Below are positions 43,790 to 56,234 of a stretch of 64,000 bases of DNA, piece by piece. Where the stretch lies: the NCBI GenBank assembly GCA_029582265.1, contig CM055816.1, forward strand, positions 97,537,056-97,601,055, written 5' to 3'. A program made the position numbers and the translations under genes. The notes below the pieces were generated by a model, which ran no database searches, was not told the origin of the DNA, and saw only the letters and a list, made by a program, of their open reading frames with translations. This stretch comes from Zoroaster sp. YZ-2022 (taxonomy: Eukaryota; Echinodermata; Asteroidea; Forcipulatida; Zoroasteridae). Position 1 is the first letter of the stretch. Every line of letters begins with the position of its first letter.

Positions 43790-44940
43790 GGAAGGGGTCA
43801 GTTGTAATTTTGATTATTGGGAAAAATCCTTTATTTCAGATAGACCCAAAATCCCTACAATCTTCTAGACCACATTGTATGGATTTTGTGCTTGGATTTT
43901 GTGTTGAGAACATATCCTGTGTCCGATTCAGCAAGTGCAAACACTTTCAGTCCCCAACGACTAGGTTTGTTCTTCATGAACTGTCTAGCTGCCTTGTCCC
44001 TTTATCATGCTTTCATCAACAGCCAAGTGCCGAGTTTGATTGTATGCTTGATGAAATCATGGCACTAGGTAATCAAACAAGTACCATATCTTACAGAACT
44101 TGTCATAACCTGCGAGTTCCTTATTCATGCATTTATTAAGTCCTTTACAGCTTGCTTTTGTGTTGCTCACCAAAACAGAAGTGTCTTACTACAAAGTGCA
44201 ACAATTCCATCCCCCTCCCATTCTACATTTAAACTGACCAGGGGTTTGTTTATCAAATGAACGGTGTTCGGGCTTTCATTTCTGGTTTGATGACGGCGTC
44301 TACATCTATAGCTGTTTTCGGAGATAGCTAGATAGGCCGAGTCTGTGTCCATCTCACACATTTGGATGACTAAATTTGACCAGAAAATCTAAATAAAATT
44401 CAAGCATTCTCAGTTTTGCATATTGGTAAACAAAGAATCCTATCTGTATTGTTAGGTTTAAACTTATTGTTTTCTTTGTCATCTCGATTACTAACATTAT
44501 CCCCTGCAACGTGCAAAAGCGAAAATGGCGGTCATTAATTAAGTGCAAGGCGTCGGTGTTGCTGCAAGGTTTAATATTGACATGTTTTTCTTGGTTAGTG
44601 AATTACCTAACAGTTTCATAGTGTCTGTCAATATGCCATTGGACGCATCTCTATCACTGACTCTTCTGGCATTGCTATCTGCTTCACTGAAACTCTTCAA
44701 GCAGTCCCCTTTTCTGTACTGCACAGCTTGGTATATGTTGGACTTGAAGTCCATGGGACAAATACCACTGAAGAAAAGGGGTAGCTAGTATGATGTGGAA
44801 TGCAAACATGATTCCTGTTAAACTCCTGTGTGGCATCTTCATTAGACCCTCCCGCTTGACATACACATGTACTCCCCAATGATTCCTGATATCATCTTTA
44901 GATATTTCAACATTTTTGAAGATTGCCAACAGTAAATTCA
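43790..44940 (-). pseudogene. piggyBac transposase N-terminal and DDE-1 remnant
   Basis: Minus-strand order: 44940-44700 reads VEISKDDIRNHWGVHVYV and MKMPHRSLTGIM (start of the DDE_Tnp_1_7 domain). 44060-43850 reads in shifting frames HLAVDESMIKGQGS, FMKNKPSRWGLKVFALAESD and TGYVL. Asp of VDESM is the first catalytic Asp of piggyBac. The intervening 44170-44540 is unrelated or eroded. The fragment stops at the right end of the 17-kb element. Confidence 0.7.
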
Positions 44941-45009
44941 GGGTGTCGGTGAGTGCAACTTATTAGAACGGTTCTTGAGTGATTCACTTACATTGGTTTA
45001 TTAGACATG

Positions 45010-45330
45010 TTGTCTGAATCAGATCTTGGAGTTCTTATGAAATGTCTTGAATGGTGCATCCACTCAAATGATAGCAATTGTTCAGGCTTCTCGGTAAGGG
45101 GGTCATCTTAAATGTCTGGGTCACCTTGAACTTCTGCATTATGCTCTTGTTCAATTTGATATTAGTGTATCCCAGTGGGAAGATTTTGTTATGACAAGTT
45201 TGTGATTGGTCCTGATTATTTTATTTGGTCTCTTAGACTCTTGGTTGTATTGCAACAATTACCTAGAGAGGGCGCTATTTTTGTGTTCTGTTCAACCCAA
45301 GAATTTGGGTGCTTTGTGATGAAACATAAT
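45010..45330. other. no gene seen
   Basis: Spacer DNA between the piggyBac remnant and a LINE tail. No coding or repeat signal. Confidence 0.4.
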
Positions 45331-46165
45331 AATAATAATAATAATAATAAAGATTTATAGCGCGCACATATCCACCCTGCTGGGCGCTCAAGGCGCGGAA
45401 ACAAAGATAAAAACATGAATACAAACAATATACAATGATAACATAGGGAAAAATTATGTACTGAGATACACGTACCTACAATGGAATTACAAATATACAT
45501 CATCTTTGAAGAATTGTGACATAAGATGAGTTTTAAGCATCGACTTAAATCTAGTTATACTATGACAAGATTTGAGTTTAGTTGGAAGATGATTCCAGAG
45601 TCTCGGAGCCGCGACAGAAAAAGACCTATCACCCCAGTTCCGTTTGATGTTGGTTCCTTTAGGGTGACATGTTGCTGGAGCGCAAATTGCGTGATGGTGT
45701 GTTGATTTTAAGCAGTTCAGAATTATAATTTTGAGCTATGTTATTAAAATTTTTGTGATCAATTAGCATTAGTTTTTAAAGAATTCTCTGTGAAACAGGA
45801 AGCCAGTGCAGTTCTTTCAAGATTGGCGTGATATGGCATGACTTTTTGGACAAAGTCACAACACGAGCTGCTGTGTTTTGTATGTTCTGAAGACGAGATA
45901 TTTGATTCTGCGGGAGACCGTAGAGTAGAGCATTCCCGTTATCGAGACGTGATGTGACAAACGCATGAATAATTTGTTCAGTAGCACTTTTATTCAAGTA
46001 TTTCCTTATTCGGCTGATATTTCTGATATGAAATGATGATATGCGAACAATGTTGGAGATATGAGGTTTTAAAGTCATTGTCGAGTCAAATATAACACCC
46101 AAATTACGTGCTTGTGATGAGGGGGTTATCTCATACATACCCTTGTAATTATTTGTGAACATTAC
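45331..46165 (-). mobile_element. 5'-truncated CR1-like LINE 3' end
   Basis: The minus strand encodes ARNLGVIFDSTMTLKPHI, FHIRNISRIRKYL, ATEQIIHAFVTSRLDNGNAL and LYGLPQ..RLQNIQNTAARVV, ITPILKELHWLPVSQRI, the RT thumb and connection of the family seen at 21957-23520. It ends with GGGTGGATATGTGCGCGCTA, TAAATCTT and a (ATT)n tail (45328-45352). Loss of everything upstream of the thumb is typical of incomplete target-primed reverse transcription. Confidence 0.8.
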
Positions 46166-48425
46166 AAAATGTTGTATAAATGTAACTTTATTGTTTTACA
46201 TGTATAATATAATTTATATTTTTTGGGGATTTACCGTTCAATTCATTAAACTGCTTTAATTTCTACTATACTATCCTTATACATGTATTGCATCACCATT
46301 CTTGTATACTTGACTTATTTTGTACCTGTATTAGTTATATTACTTGGCCTGTGTTAAGATGTGAGAAATATTTAGAACGCCTCAGCTTAAATTAAAGCTA
46401 TTATCCAGTGCTTGTTTGATTTTAAACTGTTTACTCTGTTTTATGTGTACATTTTGCATGACATATTTCTTACAATGATTTTTGCCGACTGGGCCCAATT
46501 TCATAGAGCAGCTTAGCAGTCGATTTGTTTGTTTACATTTTCATTTCATAGCACTGCCAACAGATGGTGTGTAACAACACAAATACATGGTAATTGCTCT
46601 GCTCTGAATTTTCTTGCTAACCTGTGAAATTCACATGAAAATTTGCTTAATACTGGTATGCAGTGATATAAAATTTGGCCCCTTCATTATACTGTTTACA
46701 GAAAACGACTTTAAATCTATTTTCATGAAGTGTTAGGCATCTTTCAAAATAATACCAGAAATTAAGTGCTTTGGTAATTCAAATCAAATTGTAATGTAAA
46801 ACTTACTTGGTATAAAGCTGAAATCAATCTTTCCTGTATAAAGATGTTTTATCTAAGGTACCATCATGATGCAAAAATGTCAGTTATTTCATTTGTACTC
46901 ATGGACATATTTCACCTCAGAATCAAATATTCTCTTGTGGCTTGTGGTAGCTTGAGATCCATTGTTAGTTGTTGGTCTAAAGTTAGAATCACATGTTTTT
47001 CTTTTAATAAAGCTACATGTATCTTAAAGATATATAGATGTTAAATAAAGTTGGTAAAGGTCATACACAAAAGAAAATCAACTTGAAACCAAAAAACAGG
47101 GCACCAATTTTGTACCTGAATGTAAAGAGCTAATGTTTTTGGCCTAAGATTTTAGTTAAAGTGATTCCTATCATAATAGGGAAACAGTGACATAAGGTGC
47201 TATAATTCTGGGCTTTGTGGAACGTGTAGACCTAAATAAGCCTGAAGAAATACACAAACTTATACGGTAATGAGACAGAAATCTGATAAAAGCATGGACA
47301 TTTAAAAAGTAATGTCTGTCTTTAGAAGGCAAAATATAATCAAATTATTTTATTATAAATGAGCATATTAAAGATAAGGTATGGAATTGCGTATTTATAA
47401 ATAAGCAAATTATGGGTGAATTTTAAGCTGATGATGGTACATTGTATCAATTTTTACATTATTCTGTCCAAGGATTGTTATTTAAAAAAAAAAAAAAAAA
47501 ATTCAGATTAGTTGTTTAACATCTTTGGCTTACGATACTCGTAGAACTAGCTTTGTCAACATCAAATGCTGTACATTCTTTATAAATACTACAAATATTG
47601 ACTGTCAAAGTAATTATTACTAATATAAATATGTACATCTGTATATACTGTAGAAATGTCGTTATTTTATATAACCTGTCTTGTGTACTGTAACGTTGAT
47701 AAAATACTGTATTTTGTGATTTGTATATTATATAAAATAAAAGGTTTTAAACCAACTTCAGTTGTGTTACATCACTGTCTAGTCTCTTTACTTGCTTTAA
47801 TAGTGAGGTCACAAGCAATAGGTCATGATTTTTTTTAACCCACCCATTCTCAGGTATAAATATAACATCCAAGAAAAAATAAAGCAGATTGGCTCAGTGG
47901 GTTCCGTCCAGCCAAAGCATTTTTTTTTGTCCACTGAAAAGTAATTTTTTAATTAAAAAACAAATAATAATAGCGTGGGCCTACAACCTTTGGGTCTGAA
48001 GGCCTGTCCCCTATCTCACCCTGCTAGTGACCTTTCTTAAAAATTATAACGGTTTTTGACCTGATGAATATTAGAAAGATTTTCACCAAAGCTTCACTCT
48101 GGCCACTCATGGCTGGAATGAGGGCTTAGGTTCTAAGTAAAAGGCTGAGGGGCTTGACAAGGATAGGAATGAAGGCTAGGCTGAGGGATGATACGGCTGA
48201 ATCTGATGAGGGCCTGGATTGAAAGCTGGTTGGGAGGCTGGGGTTACAGGAAGTCTTCAGGCTGTGCTTGGGAGATTGGCTCCAGGCTGGACTGGAGGTG
48301 ACCACTTGTAGTAGGCTGACTCCGATCTGGATTAAAGACGTGGTTGGGGGGATCGAATGATGGCCATATTAGGTACTGCCAGTCTGGTTGATAGTATAAC
48401 AAAGTTTTTAAGTAAGACTAATTGC
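46166..48425. other. long stretch without a gene
   Basis: Only short unsupported frames. An A18-type run lies near 47482, and AATAAA-type poly(A) signals occur at 47735 and 47877, so part may be a 3' UTR of an unseen plus-strand gene. Confidence 0.4.
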
Positions 48426-48482
48426 GGTGACACCATGTGAAATTCTCAATTGACCAGTAATTAGTTCTGAAAAGAACTGGAG

Positions 48483-48534
48483 GTTACAACTCGACATTTC
48501 GATCAGTATGCTCTGATCGTCCTCAGGAGAATGC
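48483..48534 (-). ncRNA. hammerhead-ribozyme-like motif, left arm
   Basis: Minus strand: CTC, CTGAGGA (core CUGANGA), stem CGATCAG-AGCATA-CTGATCG, AAATGTC, GAG. Stem I CTC/GAG and the 7-bp stem II are perfect, and the short stem III matches the minimal type-I hammerheads reported in Penelope-like elements. A T where C is expected before GTC may weaken it. Activity is untested. Confidence 0.5.
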
Positions 48535-49261
48535 CTAAGTAGGCTGCTGAAGGGTCACGCGATAACTGGATGATTAGTTCATTGAGGCGTGCAGGCGGGA
48601 ACTGTTGAGACTAGGGGTTGAGGGAGAGCAGTGTGTGCTCACTGAACTGAATCAGTTGTTAACAAGCACAACAGGGGGAAGGAGGGTGGTTGACTTAGGG
48701 TATAGGAGATCCCTCAGGCTGGGGTGGGTTGTGGACTTTGGATATAGAAGATCCTTCGGTCCGTAGTAGTGGTTGCCAAATATCGCTGATGTAGAAGCCG
48801 ATGAGATTTTGAGAAGTCCGCCATCGTCAAGCACTCCCACATCAAGGACCACCAAATCGACTGGCAGGCAGCCCAACTCATCACACCCATCGACATGGCA
48901 CCCCAGACGCATCAGAGAGGCCATCGAGATTGTTAAACACGACACTGTGCCACAGGACATTGGCTTCTACATCAGCGATATTTGGCGACCGCTACTACGG
49001 ACCGAAGGATCTTCTATATCCAAAGTCCACAACCCACCCCAGACTGAGGGATCTCCTATATATATCCTAAGTCAACCACCCTCCTAATTCCCTCTGTGCT
49101 TGTTAACAACTGATTCAGTTCAGTGAGCACACACTCCTCTTCCCCCACCCCCTAGGATCCCAGTCCCAGCAGTTCCGCCTGCGCGCCTCCAACGAACTAA
49201 TCATCCAGTCATCGCGTGATCCTTCAGCAGCCTATTTAAGCAGCAGCATTTCCCAGAGTCC

Positions 49262-49315
49262 GGCATTCTCCTGAGGACAATCAGAGCATACTGATCAAAA
49301 TGTCAGGTTGTAATC
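49262..49315 (+). ncRNA. hammerhead-ribozyme-like motif, right arm
   Basis: Same architecture on the plus strand: CTC, CTGAGGA, CAATCAG-AGCATA-CTGATCA, AAATGTC. The outer stem II pair is changed and GAG has become AGG, so this copy looks more degraded. Confidence 0.4.
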
Positions 49316-49344
49316 ATTCCCATAGACATACTGGTATATGTCTA

Positions 49345-49490
49345 CTGCAGGCATGCAACTTTTCAGCGGATCAGCTGATTTCCTCTTTTGGTTTTCAGTT
49401 GTGCCATTGAAAACTGAAAAACAGTGTATAAATTCTTGCTGTGTCTGGCATTTTCCTCTTTTTTGACAAACTGCAGTTGCATGCCTGCTA
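49345..49490. mobile_element. GCATGCAACTTTTCAG MITE, copy 2
   Basis: Bounded by GGCATGCAACTTTTCAGC and GACAAACTGCAGTTGCATGC; the middle has CAGTTGTGCCATTGAAAACT. Homologous to 3357-3497. Confidence 0.75.
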
Positions 49491-50310
49491 CTGGGAAGTG
49501 CCCTTTACTTAAAAAAAGTAGTCTTTCCCCCTATAAGAATGACATTCCAGGACCGCTGCCAATACCCATGCACCAGGCTTTAGGATTCTGTCTTTTGGTT
49601 TCATGTCCCCTTCAATCATCCACCAGGTTTAATTACATAAGATACCCTATGCTGCTGTATGGAAGGAGTTTACACCATTGGTAATTACCTGACAAGTAAC
49701 TGAGAGATTAATGATTTAAATGCATACTTTGTTTTTTAAAGATGGTAATGGAAGCAAACATCCAGAGAAGTTTTTTCTGTCTAATGAGAAAAATATTAAA
49801 TTCAAATCTAACAAAATCAGCTGATGATCAATTTCCACATTAATATGAATACAACAAATTGACCCCGACTATCACTTAAAATGAAAAGTTCATAATGTCA
49901 AAGGCACCAGACTATTTTGGATATCAGCCTCACTTTGGTTCCCATAGACTTGTGTATTTGAAAATTAAGATGGTGACTGCTTGATACAAGGTCCGTTAAT
50001 TACATTTCTGTATAAATGTTTGCCTACCAGTGGATATTAAATATTTTATGAGTCATGAAACTTAACATATCCTGGTAGCCTGTGTTTGGTTTTTAATTCA
50101 ATAGGAACTATGTATTAGCTAGTAGGTTGGGAATGCCCAGGCTATGATTGATATAAGAATGATGCTAGGTGGTTGTTTGATGTGCAGATATGCGAGGAGT
50201 TGATAATTAAAACAAGGAGATTTGATTTAAAGAGGAAAGATGTTTTGAGTTTTTAATTATTACATATGCATTTCAGTTATACATTTTTAAAGGGATAGCA
50301 TTTTCACGAT
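49491..50310. other. no gene seen
   Basis: AT-rich sequence without recognisable exons or repeats. Confidence 0.4.
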
Positions 50311-50316
50311 CAACAG

Positions 50317-50470
50317 TGCATGGAATCGGAGTGCTAGTTTTAGATTACCTCAGTGACTGAAAGTAATACCCCACATGATAAGGTCATATTACCGTTGCTG
50401 CTGCATAAATGACCCAGTAATGTTCAGTGACTGTGTTCATCTTAAACTAGGACACTGATTCCATGCCCTA
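50317..50470. mobile_element. short MITE-like hairpin
   Basis: GCATGGAATCGGAGTGCTAG..TCAGTGACTG on the left pairs imperfectly with CAGTGACTG..CTAGGACACTGATTCCATGC on the right. Confidence 0.6.
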
Positions 50471-50619
50471 TTGAAAGTCTGCTCTGATTGTGACTATAGT
50501 GACCAGGCGCGGATCCAGGAATTTTTTAGACGGGGGGCACACCCAACACGAACATTTTTTTTCCTATGCTAACATTGTATATTGTTTGTAATTATGTTTT
50601 TTTTCTTTGTTTTCGTAAA

Positions 50620-50870
50620 AGCCCAGCAAGGTGGATATGTGCACGCTACAAATCTTTATTATTAGGTGTTCGAGGCAGCATGGCCGAACACCTATTGCTT
50701 TTGTACTTTTTTTTTTTTTTTTTACTTCTCCATCTCAGTGGCGACTGTCCGGCAACAAAGGCATCCTTGCAAAGCATTTACAGACTTCAAACTTAACACA
50801 TGAACAGAACATAACAAGCTGACGAAACCGTTTGCTGTGGCGTCATGATTACGTCATCAGGTGTCGAATT
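50620..50870. mobile_element. LINE 3'-end scrap and hairpin
   Basis: GGTGGATATGTGCACGCTAC, AAATCTTTATTATT matches the 3' terminus of the CR1-like LINE at 45360. It is followed by the hairpin TAGGTGTTCG..CGAACACCTA (50665-50693). Confidence 0.6.
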
Positions 50871-51884
50871 ACGCTAAAAAGTAAAATATTTAAAGCGTTT
50901 CATATCGTTGCATGAAAGAATCAAAGGATTAGGTATAGCGCGCAAAAGGCTGTAATGGCGCTAACATGGGCCATTAGCACAACCGCACACACAGTGTCGA
51001 TATCGATTGTACATGTGGCTGTAACCAAATATCCTGTAGTACCGCGATATTTGGTTACAATGGAGCTGCATGTCTATATCGACGCGGTTTGTGTGTGTGC
51101 GTGTGTGCCCATATTTAACGTCATTTTTTTAGGCTGTAAAATGGATTGCCAACACCGTCATAAAGAGTAAGTATCTTTGAAGTTACTTTTTAAGAGGATT
51201 TCCTGTATTTATCTTCGTGTTTTATACAAGAAAAACCATTTTTAAGCTGTCCATTCGATGTTTGCATTGTGCCTGTTTAACTAACATGACTAACGTTAGT
51301 TGAGCCTACGTGAACATACTTTGGACAGTAAACAACTAACAAAATATGTCACCAAAATGTATTTAGAATATAAATAAGGATAGGAAAAATTCAGTTGTTA
51401 AGGTTATGGCAATTATTCAGTAGAAATTTTATGCCATATATTTTGTAATTTTTGTTTTCTCCAAAATCTTCAGTTTGTGCACAAATTAAATAAGTAGCCT
51501 AGCGATTGTTTACTGCACTTTTCCTTAATTTTGTACCCTTCTCAGATACAAATAAACTTACATAGACAATTATTTCACAGGAAAAATGCAATATTCATGA
51601 CACAATACATGTACTAGTGTAGGTCCTGCTCTGAGGCCTCTCTCTCAGACATCACTCATCACATCACAATCACATGAAATTATATGAGTATATGAGACTC
51701 TGCAATTTCCTTAAATACCTTTCTCTTTTGATGAGAGTTTCGATGCGAGAACATTTCTTTAATTTATTACACATTGTCAAGAATAATTGTGTGCAATTTG
51801 AAAACAAACCAATGCCCTTTTCAATTTCAATGGTCCAGCTACTCTAAAATTATACACTATTTTCCCCATTCCCATAAATTAGAA

Positions 51885-52075
51885 CTTCTCTGAATTTTCA
51901 AATACTTTATTCTTGGTCCATGTACTTATAAAACCTTCCTATTATTTTTTACAGCATGTTCACTGTGACATATTATTTTCCTCATTCACATAAATTAGAA
52001 CTTCTCAGAAATTTCAAATACTTTATTCCATGTACTTCCATAAAACTTAACTATTTTTTTTACAGCATGTTGACT
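51885..52075. repeat. tandem duplication including a splice acceptor
   Basis: Two copies (about 105-bp period) of CATAAATTAGAACTTCTC, TTTCAAATACTTTATTC, CCATGTACTT and TTTTTTACAGCATGTT. The second copy supplies the acceptor of the small gene's first coding exon; the first copy offers an alternative acceptor. Confidence 0.85.
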
Positions 52076-52762
52076 CCGATGTATCATGGCTCAGACTGAG
52101 TTCCAGCCAACAGTACCCCAACACGGCGTTGACACCACATCCAAATGCAGTATCGTAACTGTTCAAGTCATCAACAATCTTGGTATGGTTTAACGTCTTA
52201 TGTTAACAGATCGTTTGAGAGGGTCTTCATACCAATGATGAACATTTCATTTAGTTTTAATGGTTGTTTATTACCAAAAATTAAGGTTTAGTATAATTTG
52301 TTATTATTTTTGCTATAGCAGTACTGGCATTTCAGTCCAAGAGAAGGGTGTATCTGATAACCACCTTTCCAATCCATGTCAGTTAAACAACATTTATTTA
52401 AATCTAAGCCCTTACTCCTATTTTCAATCTTAAATCTTTTTAGAAAGGACAGAAACATCTTGCAACTTCAGCTATGCAGAATTGATGCTGGGTGTGATTT
52501 TCGACATAATGAAGCACCAGTCGTCAGTCAATGGAATTGGTAATTTGGGCCCCTTATACTTTAATTGCTTGTTTGCCTCCCTTCCCTAGTTCTTGGATTC
52601 TATAGTGCTGTAATGATAGACCAAAGAATTTTAGAAGAAAAAAAAAATGTGTTGGTTCATCACCAATGGCAGTACATGCCATCACCAAGAACTTGGGGAG
52701 GCAGACATTTTATTCTAAAATTACCGATTCCAATGACAACCCCTGAATGTCACCCATTCTGA
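52066..52762 (+). CDS. small spliced gene, unknown 121-residue protein
   Basis: Exon 1 (52066-52182, ATG 52086): MAQTEFQPTVPQHGVDTTSK, ending VQVINNL at donor GTATGG. Exon 2 (52444-52539): TETSCNFSYAELMLGVIFD, donor GTAATT. Exon 3 (52590-52762): LGFYSAVMIDQRILEEKK, then HHQWQYMPSPRTWGGRHF, stop TGA. Phases agree throughout; the last intron is only 50 bp and is the weakest call. An upstream leader exon is possible (MDCQHRHK..GTAAGT at 51141-51167), but its phase does not fit. No family is recognised. AATAAA signals occur in the repeated DNA downstream. Confidence 0.5.
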
Positions 52763-52814
52763 ACTGTCACTAAATCGTACATACAGAGCGTACATTTATT
52801 ATAAATGCAGGTTG

Positions 52815-54212
52815 ATTCTGTTTTCTTATCAACAAAGGATCATGGTTGGGTTCTATTTACACTGAAGTCATTTCACTTGTTACATGTGTAAGACCATGTA
52901 CACTCATTTCTAGATTGTTTACAATTAGGTTAAACAGGTCAACAAAGTGGTTTCAATTGTGGGGGAGGGAAGTGTGTAACCACAAAAGTCAAGTTATGAA
53001 ACCCAACAGACAGTTAAAATAAATATGTATTTCATTGCTTTGTTAGCAATTTACAAGCATCCATACAACTCTTTGATTATTTCAATGTCTAACAATTTAT
53101 GTACAAAATGGCATCTGATCTTTACAGACATTTTGCCAATCATGTGTACAACCTTGAAAAGTTAAAAATCAATGTATAATTTGTTTTCAAATTTTATAAA
53201 TAATTTTTTAATTATTTGCGGTATAGGTGAAAACAAAGACAGCTTATAAGCATGTCACAATAAGGAGATGCTTGATTACAGTGTCACTATCATTGTCAAT
53301 TTATCATTATATTTTTGTTATAAACTTAACCTGAAAGTGAAGTATATTATAAATAAAGATTAAATTTATTTTTGTACAAGACTTAATACCAAGAGATAAA
53401 TACCAATGTTGGCTTCATTTAAATCTAAAATTGAAAGGTTTTTCCATAAATAAAGTGAAAAGGGCAACCAATTATCAGATTTGATCCAGTGGATATATAT
53501 TCTGTTTTCTTGTCAACAAAGGATCATGGTTGGGTTCATTTATACTGAAGTCATTTCACTTGTTACATGTGTAAGACCATGTACACTCATTTCTAGATTG
53601 TTTACAATTAGGTTAAACAGGTCAACAAAGTGGTTTCAATTGATTGTGGGGGAGGGAAGTGTGTAACCACAAAAGTCAAGTTATGAAACCCAACAGACAG
53701 TTAAAATAAATATGTATTTCATTGCTTTATTAGCAATTTACCAAGCACCCATACAACTCTTTGATTATTTCAATGTCTAACAATTTATGTACAAAATGGC
53801 ATCTGATCTTTAGGTTGTAATTCTGTAGTATGGATGCAGCTACAGACATTTTGCCAATCATGTGTACAACCTTGAAAATGTAAAAATCAATGTAGAATTT
53901 GTTTTCAAATTGTATACATTATTTTTAAATTATTTGCAGTATAGGTGAAAACAAAGACAGTTTATAAGCATGTCACAATAAGGAGATGCTTGATTACAGT
54001 GTCACTATCATTGTCAATTTATCATTATATTTTTGTTATAAACTTAACCTGAAAGTGAAGTATATTATAAATAAAGATTAAATTTATTTTTGTACAAGAC
54101 TTAATACCAAGAGATAAATACCAATGTTGGCTTCATTTAAATCTAAAATTGGAAGGTTTTCCATAAACAAAGTGAAAAGGGCAACCAATTATCAGATTTG
54201 ATCCAGTGGATA
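52815..54212. repeat. 690-bp tandem duplication
   Basis: 52815-53500 and 53498-54212 are about 95% identical by eye: both contain CAACAAAGGATCATGGTTGG, ACTTGTTACATGTGTAAGAC, GGGGGAGGGAAGTGTGTAAC, CACAATAAGGAGATGCTTGA and AATAAAGATTAAATTTATTT. Copy 2 has a 30-bp insertion near 53815. It lies right after the small spliced gene, so its 3' UTR may be duplicated. Confidence 0.9.
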
Positions 54213-55371
54213 TAATTACATTTAATTTTGTTTGAATTGGGAATTATTTACTTTTGACAAAAACTCTTCTGCGGGGGCAGTGGAAGATGGAAAGCACGGA
54301 TGCAAGCTTTCTTCCAACTTTATCATGTAGTAGTTATAAGCTTGTTTTCTAATGAAAGGCTAATTAGCTGAAGGAAAGGAAAGGGGAAATATTTATATGG
54401 TCTTCCATGCTTCAGTGTCTTCAGTAACCCCCCAACTCTCCCAAACAATTTAACCCACACTTCCTGCTCTTTGAATTTGCAGCCAAGTTTAATCCAGTAG
54501 TCCCCTTCTACCCTAAATCAACTTTGTGACTTTATGCCCATAATAACGCTGAATAGGTTGATCTGGCTACCTACAACCCTGGCAAACTATTTTCATATGA
54601 GTGATTTTTAATGTTGATTTATCATCTAGCATGGTTTTTGAAAAGCATGTGTTGGGCTATTGTCAATATTTAAAATAAAAAACATTGTGTTCCAAGTCAC
54701 ACTTAATTTCTAATTTATTGCTTAAATCTCACAACTTTTCCAAGTTCAACAGCCAATATCTCAAGAACTAAATGACCTATTAGAAAACAAAAAAACAATT
54801 GAATTCCTTACATTAATAGCTTGTAATTCTTGTGAAATGAGTTACCATAAATGCTTGCCAATGGTCCAATTAGTGGCACACTGAAGTAACGATTTTTACA
54901 AATTTTAAAAGGTCATATCTCATAGCTTCAATTTGATGTATAAGTTGACAATTTTTTATTTTTCATAATCATGAGGTCATATATGACCTTCAAACCACCT
55001 AATGTGACCTTTACTTCCTGTCCAAACAGGAAGTTCAAATTCAACACATTCTAACGCATAAATTGATATGTCTTTTGAATGTGAAATTGATATTGTTATT
55101 ATAAAGATGATAAACCCTTGACATCATCGATGATAATTTGATTGAACCGGAAGTTGACTTCGAACACCGTGTGTTTGTTCTAACAAACACTTAAGCTCTA
55201 GTTATTATTATTATTGTTATTATTAGTAAATGCGAAGCCCTTACGGCGTTGGGTTCGGGGCCCGCTTAAGGGCCGGAAATTTGGATTCTGGATGCTCTGT
55301 GGTGCAATCTGAGGCGATTCCTGGCCAGTTTCACCTGACTTTTTTTGCACAAGTTTTCAAGATTATATGGA

Positions 55372-55417
<46 letters not shown>

Positions 55418-56180
55418 TGTAGCCATTATTTTTAGCCATTATTTTAGCAATGTCATGACTACAACAATATCAGTTTCTCCCTCCCCGATTTTTGGCATTT
55501 AATTTGCCGTTTTTGACTTCAGTTTTAATTTATCCGGAATTCAGTCCAGTTGAAATTTTCACTAAGAAAAGGGCTTGATTTCATACTGTTCCTTGCCCTG
55601 TGTTAAAACCATCGGCAGATCAGCTGCAAGACTCATCGTACTTCGCAGGCCTATGCGTACTGGCGTAGAATCCGACAGTAAATTGACATCGGCGATTGTA
55701 ATTTCCACACGGTACCCCGACCCTTCTTCAGATGAACGGAACAATTTGTAGACGTGGAGGAATTGGGTCAAGAAACCAGACTAGCTTGCTTTGCACCCGA
55801 TCACAGACTACCGATTGCAAACGAAATGTAGACTAACTAATTTTGGGAAATATTTGAAAAAAGTCACTATAATCCTCATTGAAAATTGATACCAAAAATG
55901 CACTTTTCTCAATAATGACAGTACACCAAACTGAAGGCGCTGTTCACCTTGGATGGTGGCTTTATTTTTTACTCTGCACCCTTATTTTTTAATCCTTTTT
56001 ATCAACCTTTTATGAGACACATCCTTGGATATTTTTATCACCGAAGCTTCTGTGGAAAATCAAATATAATATAAAAGAAACTGCAATCAATTAATTGCCA
56101 TAATGAGGCTGTGTTAAACTTTATGAAGTCATCTCCATTAACTAAATTCGTGGAGGAAAATTGTCTTTAAGAATGGGTTC
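54213..56180. other. no gene; microsatellites
   Basis: A (TTA)n tract at 55203-55225 and a (TA)n tract at 55375-55409 are clear. TTCCTGTCCAAACAGGAAGT at 55013-55032 is a small palindrome. Open frames here have no coding character. Confidence 0.5.
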
Positions 56181-56234
56181 ACTAAAATAAATCAATCAGT
56201 TCCTCAGAAGATTGCTAAGGGCTAACCGAGACTG

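Larger units (their letters stand above)
48430..49320. mobile_element. Penelope-like element remnant in inverted-repeat form
   Basis: Plus-strand 48822-48990 encodes KHSHIKDHQIDWQAAQL and, after a one-base shift, RIREAIEIVKHDTVPQDIG, the end of the GIY-YIG endonuclease region of Penelope-like elements (H..W..A....R..REA..I). The surrounding arms, 48470-48800 and 48962-49316, are inverted copies (shared words: TGAGCACACACT, GTTAACAACTGATTCAGTTC, GGATCTTCTATATCCAAAG). Penelope-like elements often leave such inverted partial copies. No reverse transcriptase remains. Confidence 0.7.

Noticed and set aside
55230..55502. 90-codon plus frame near the TA repeat
   Set aside because: It runs through a (TA)n microsatellite and repeat debris, with no motif.
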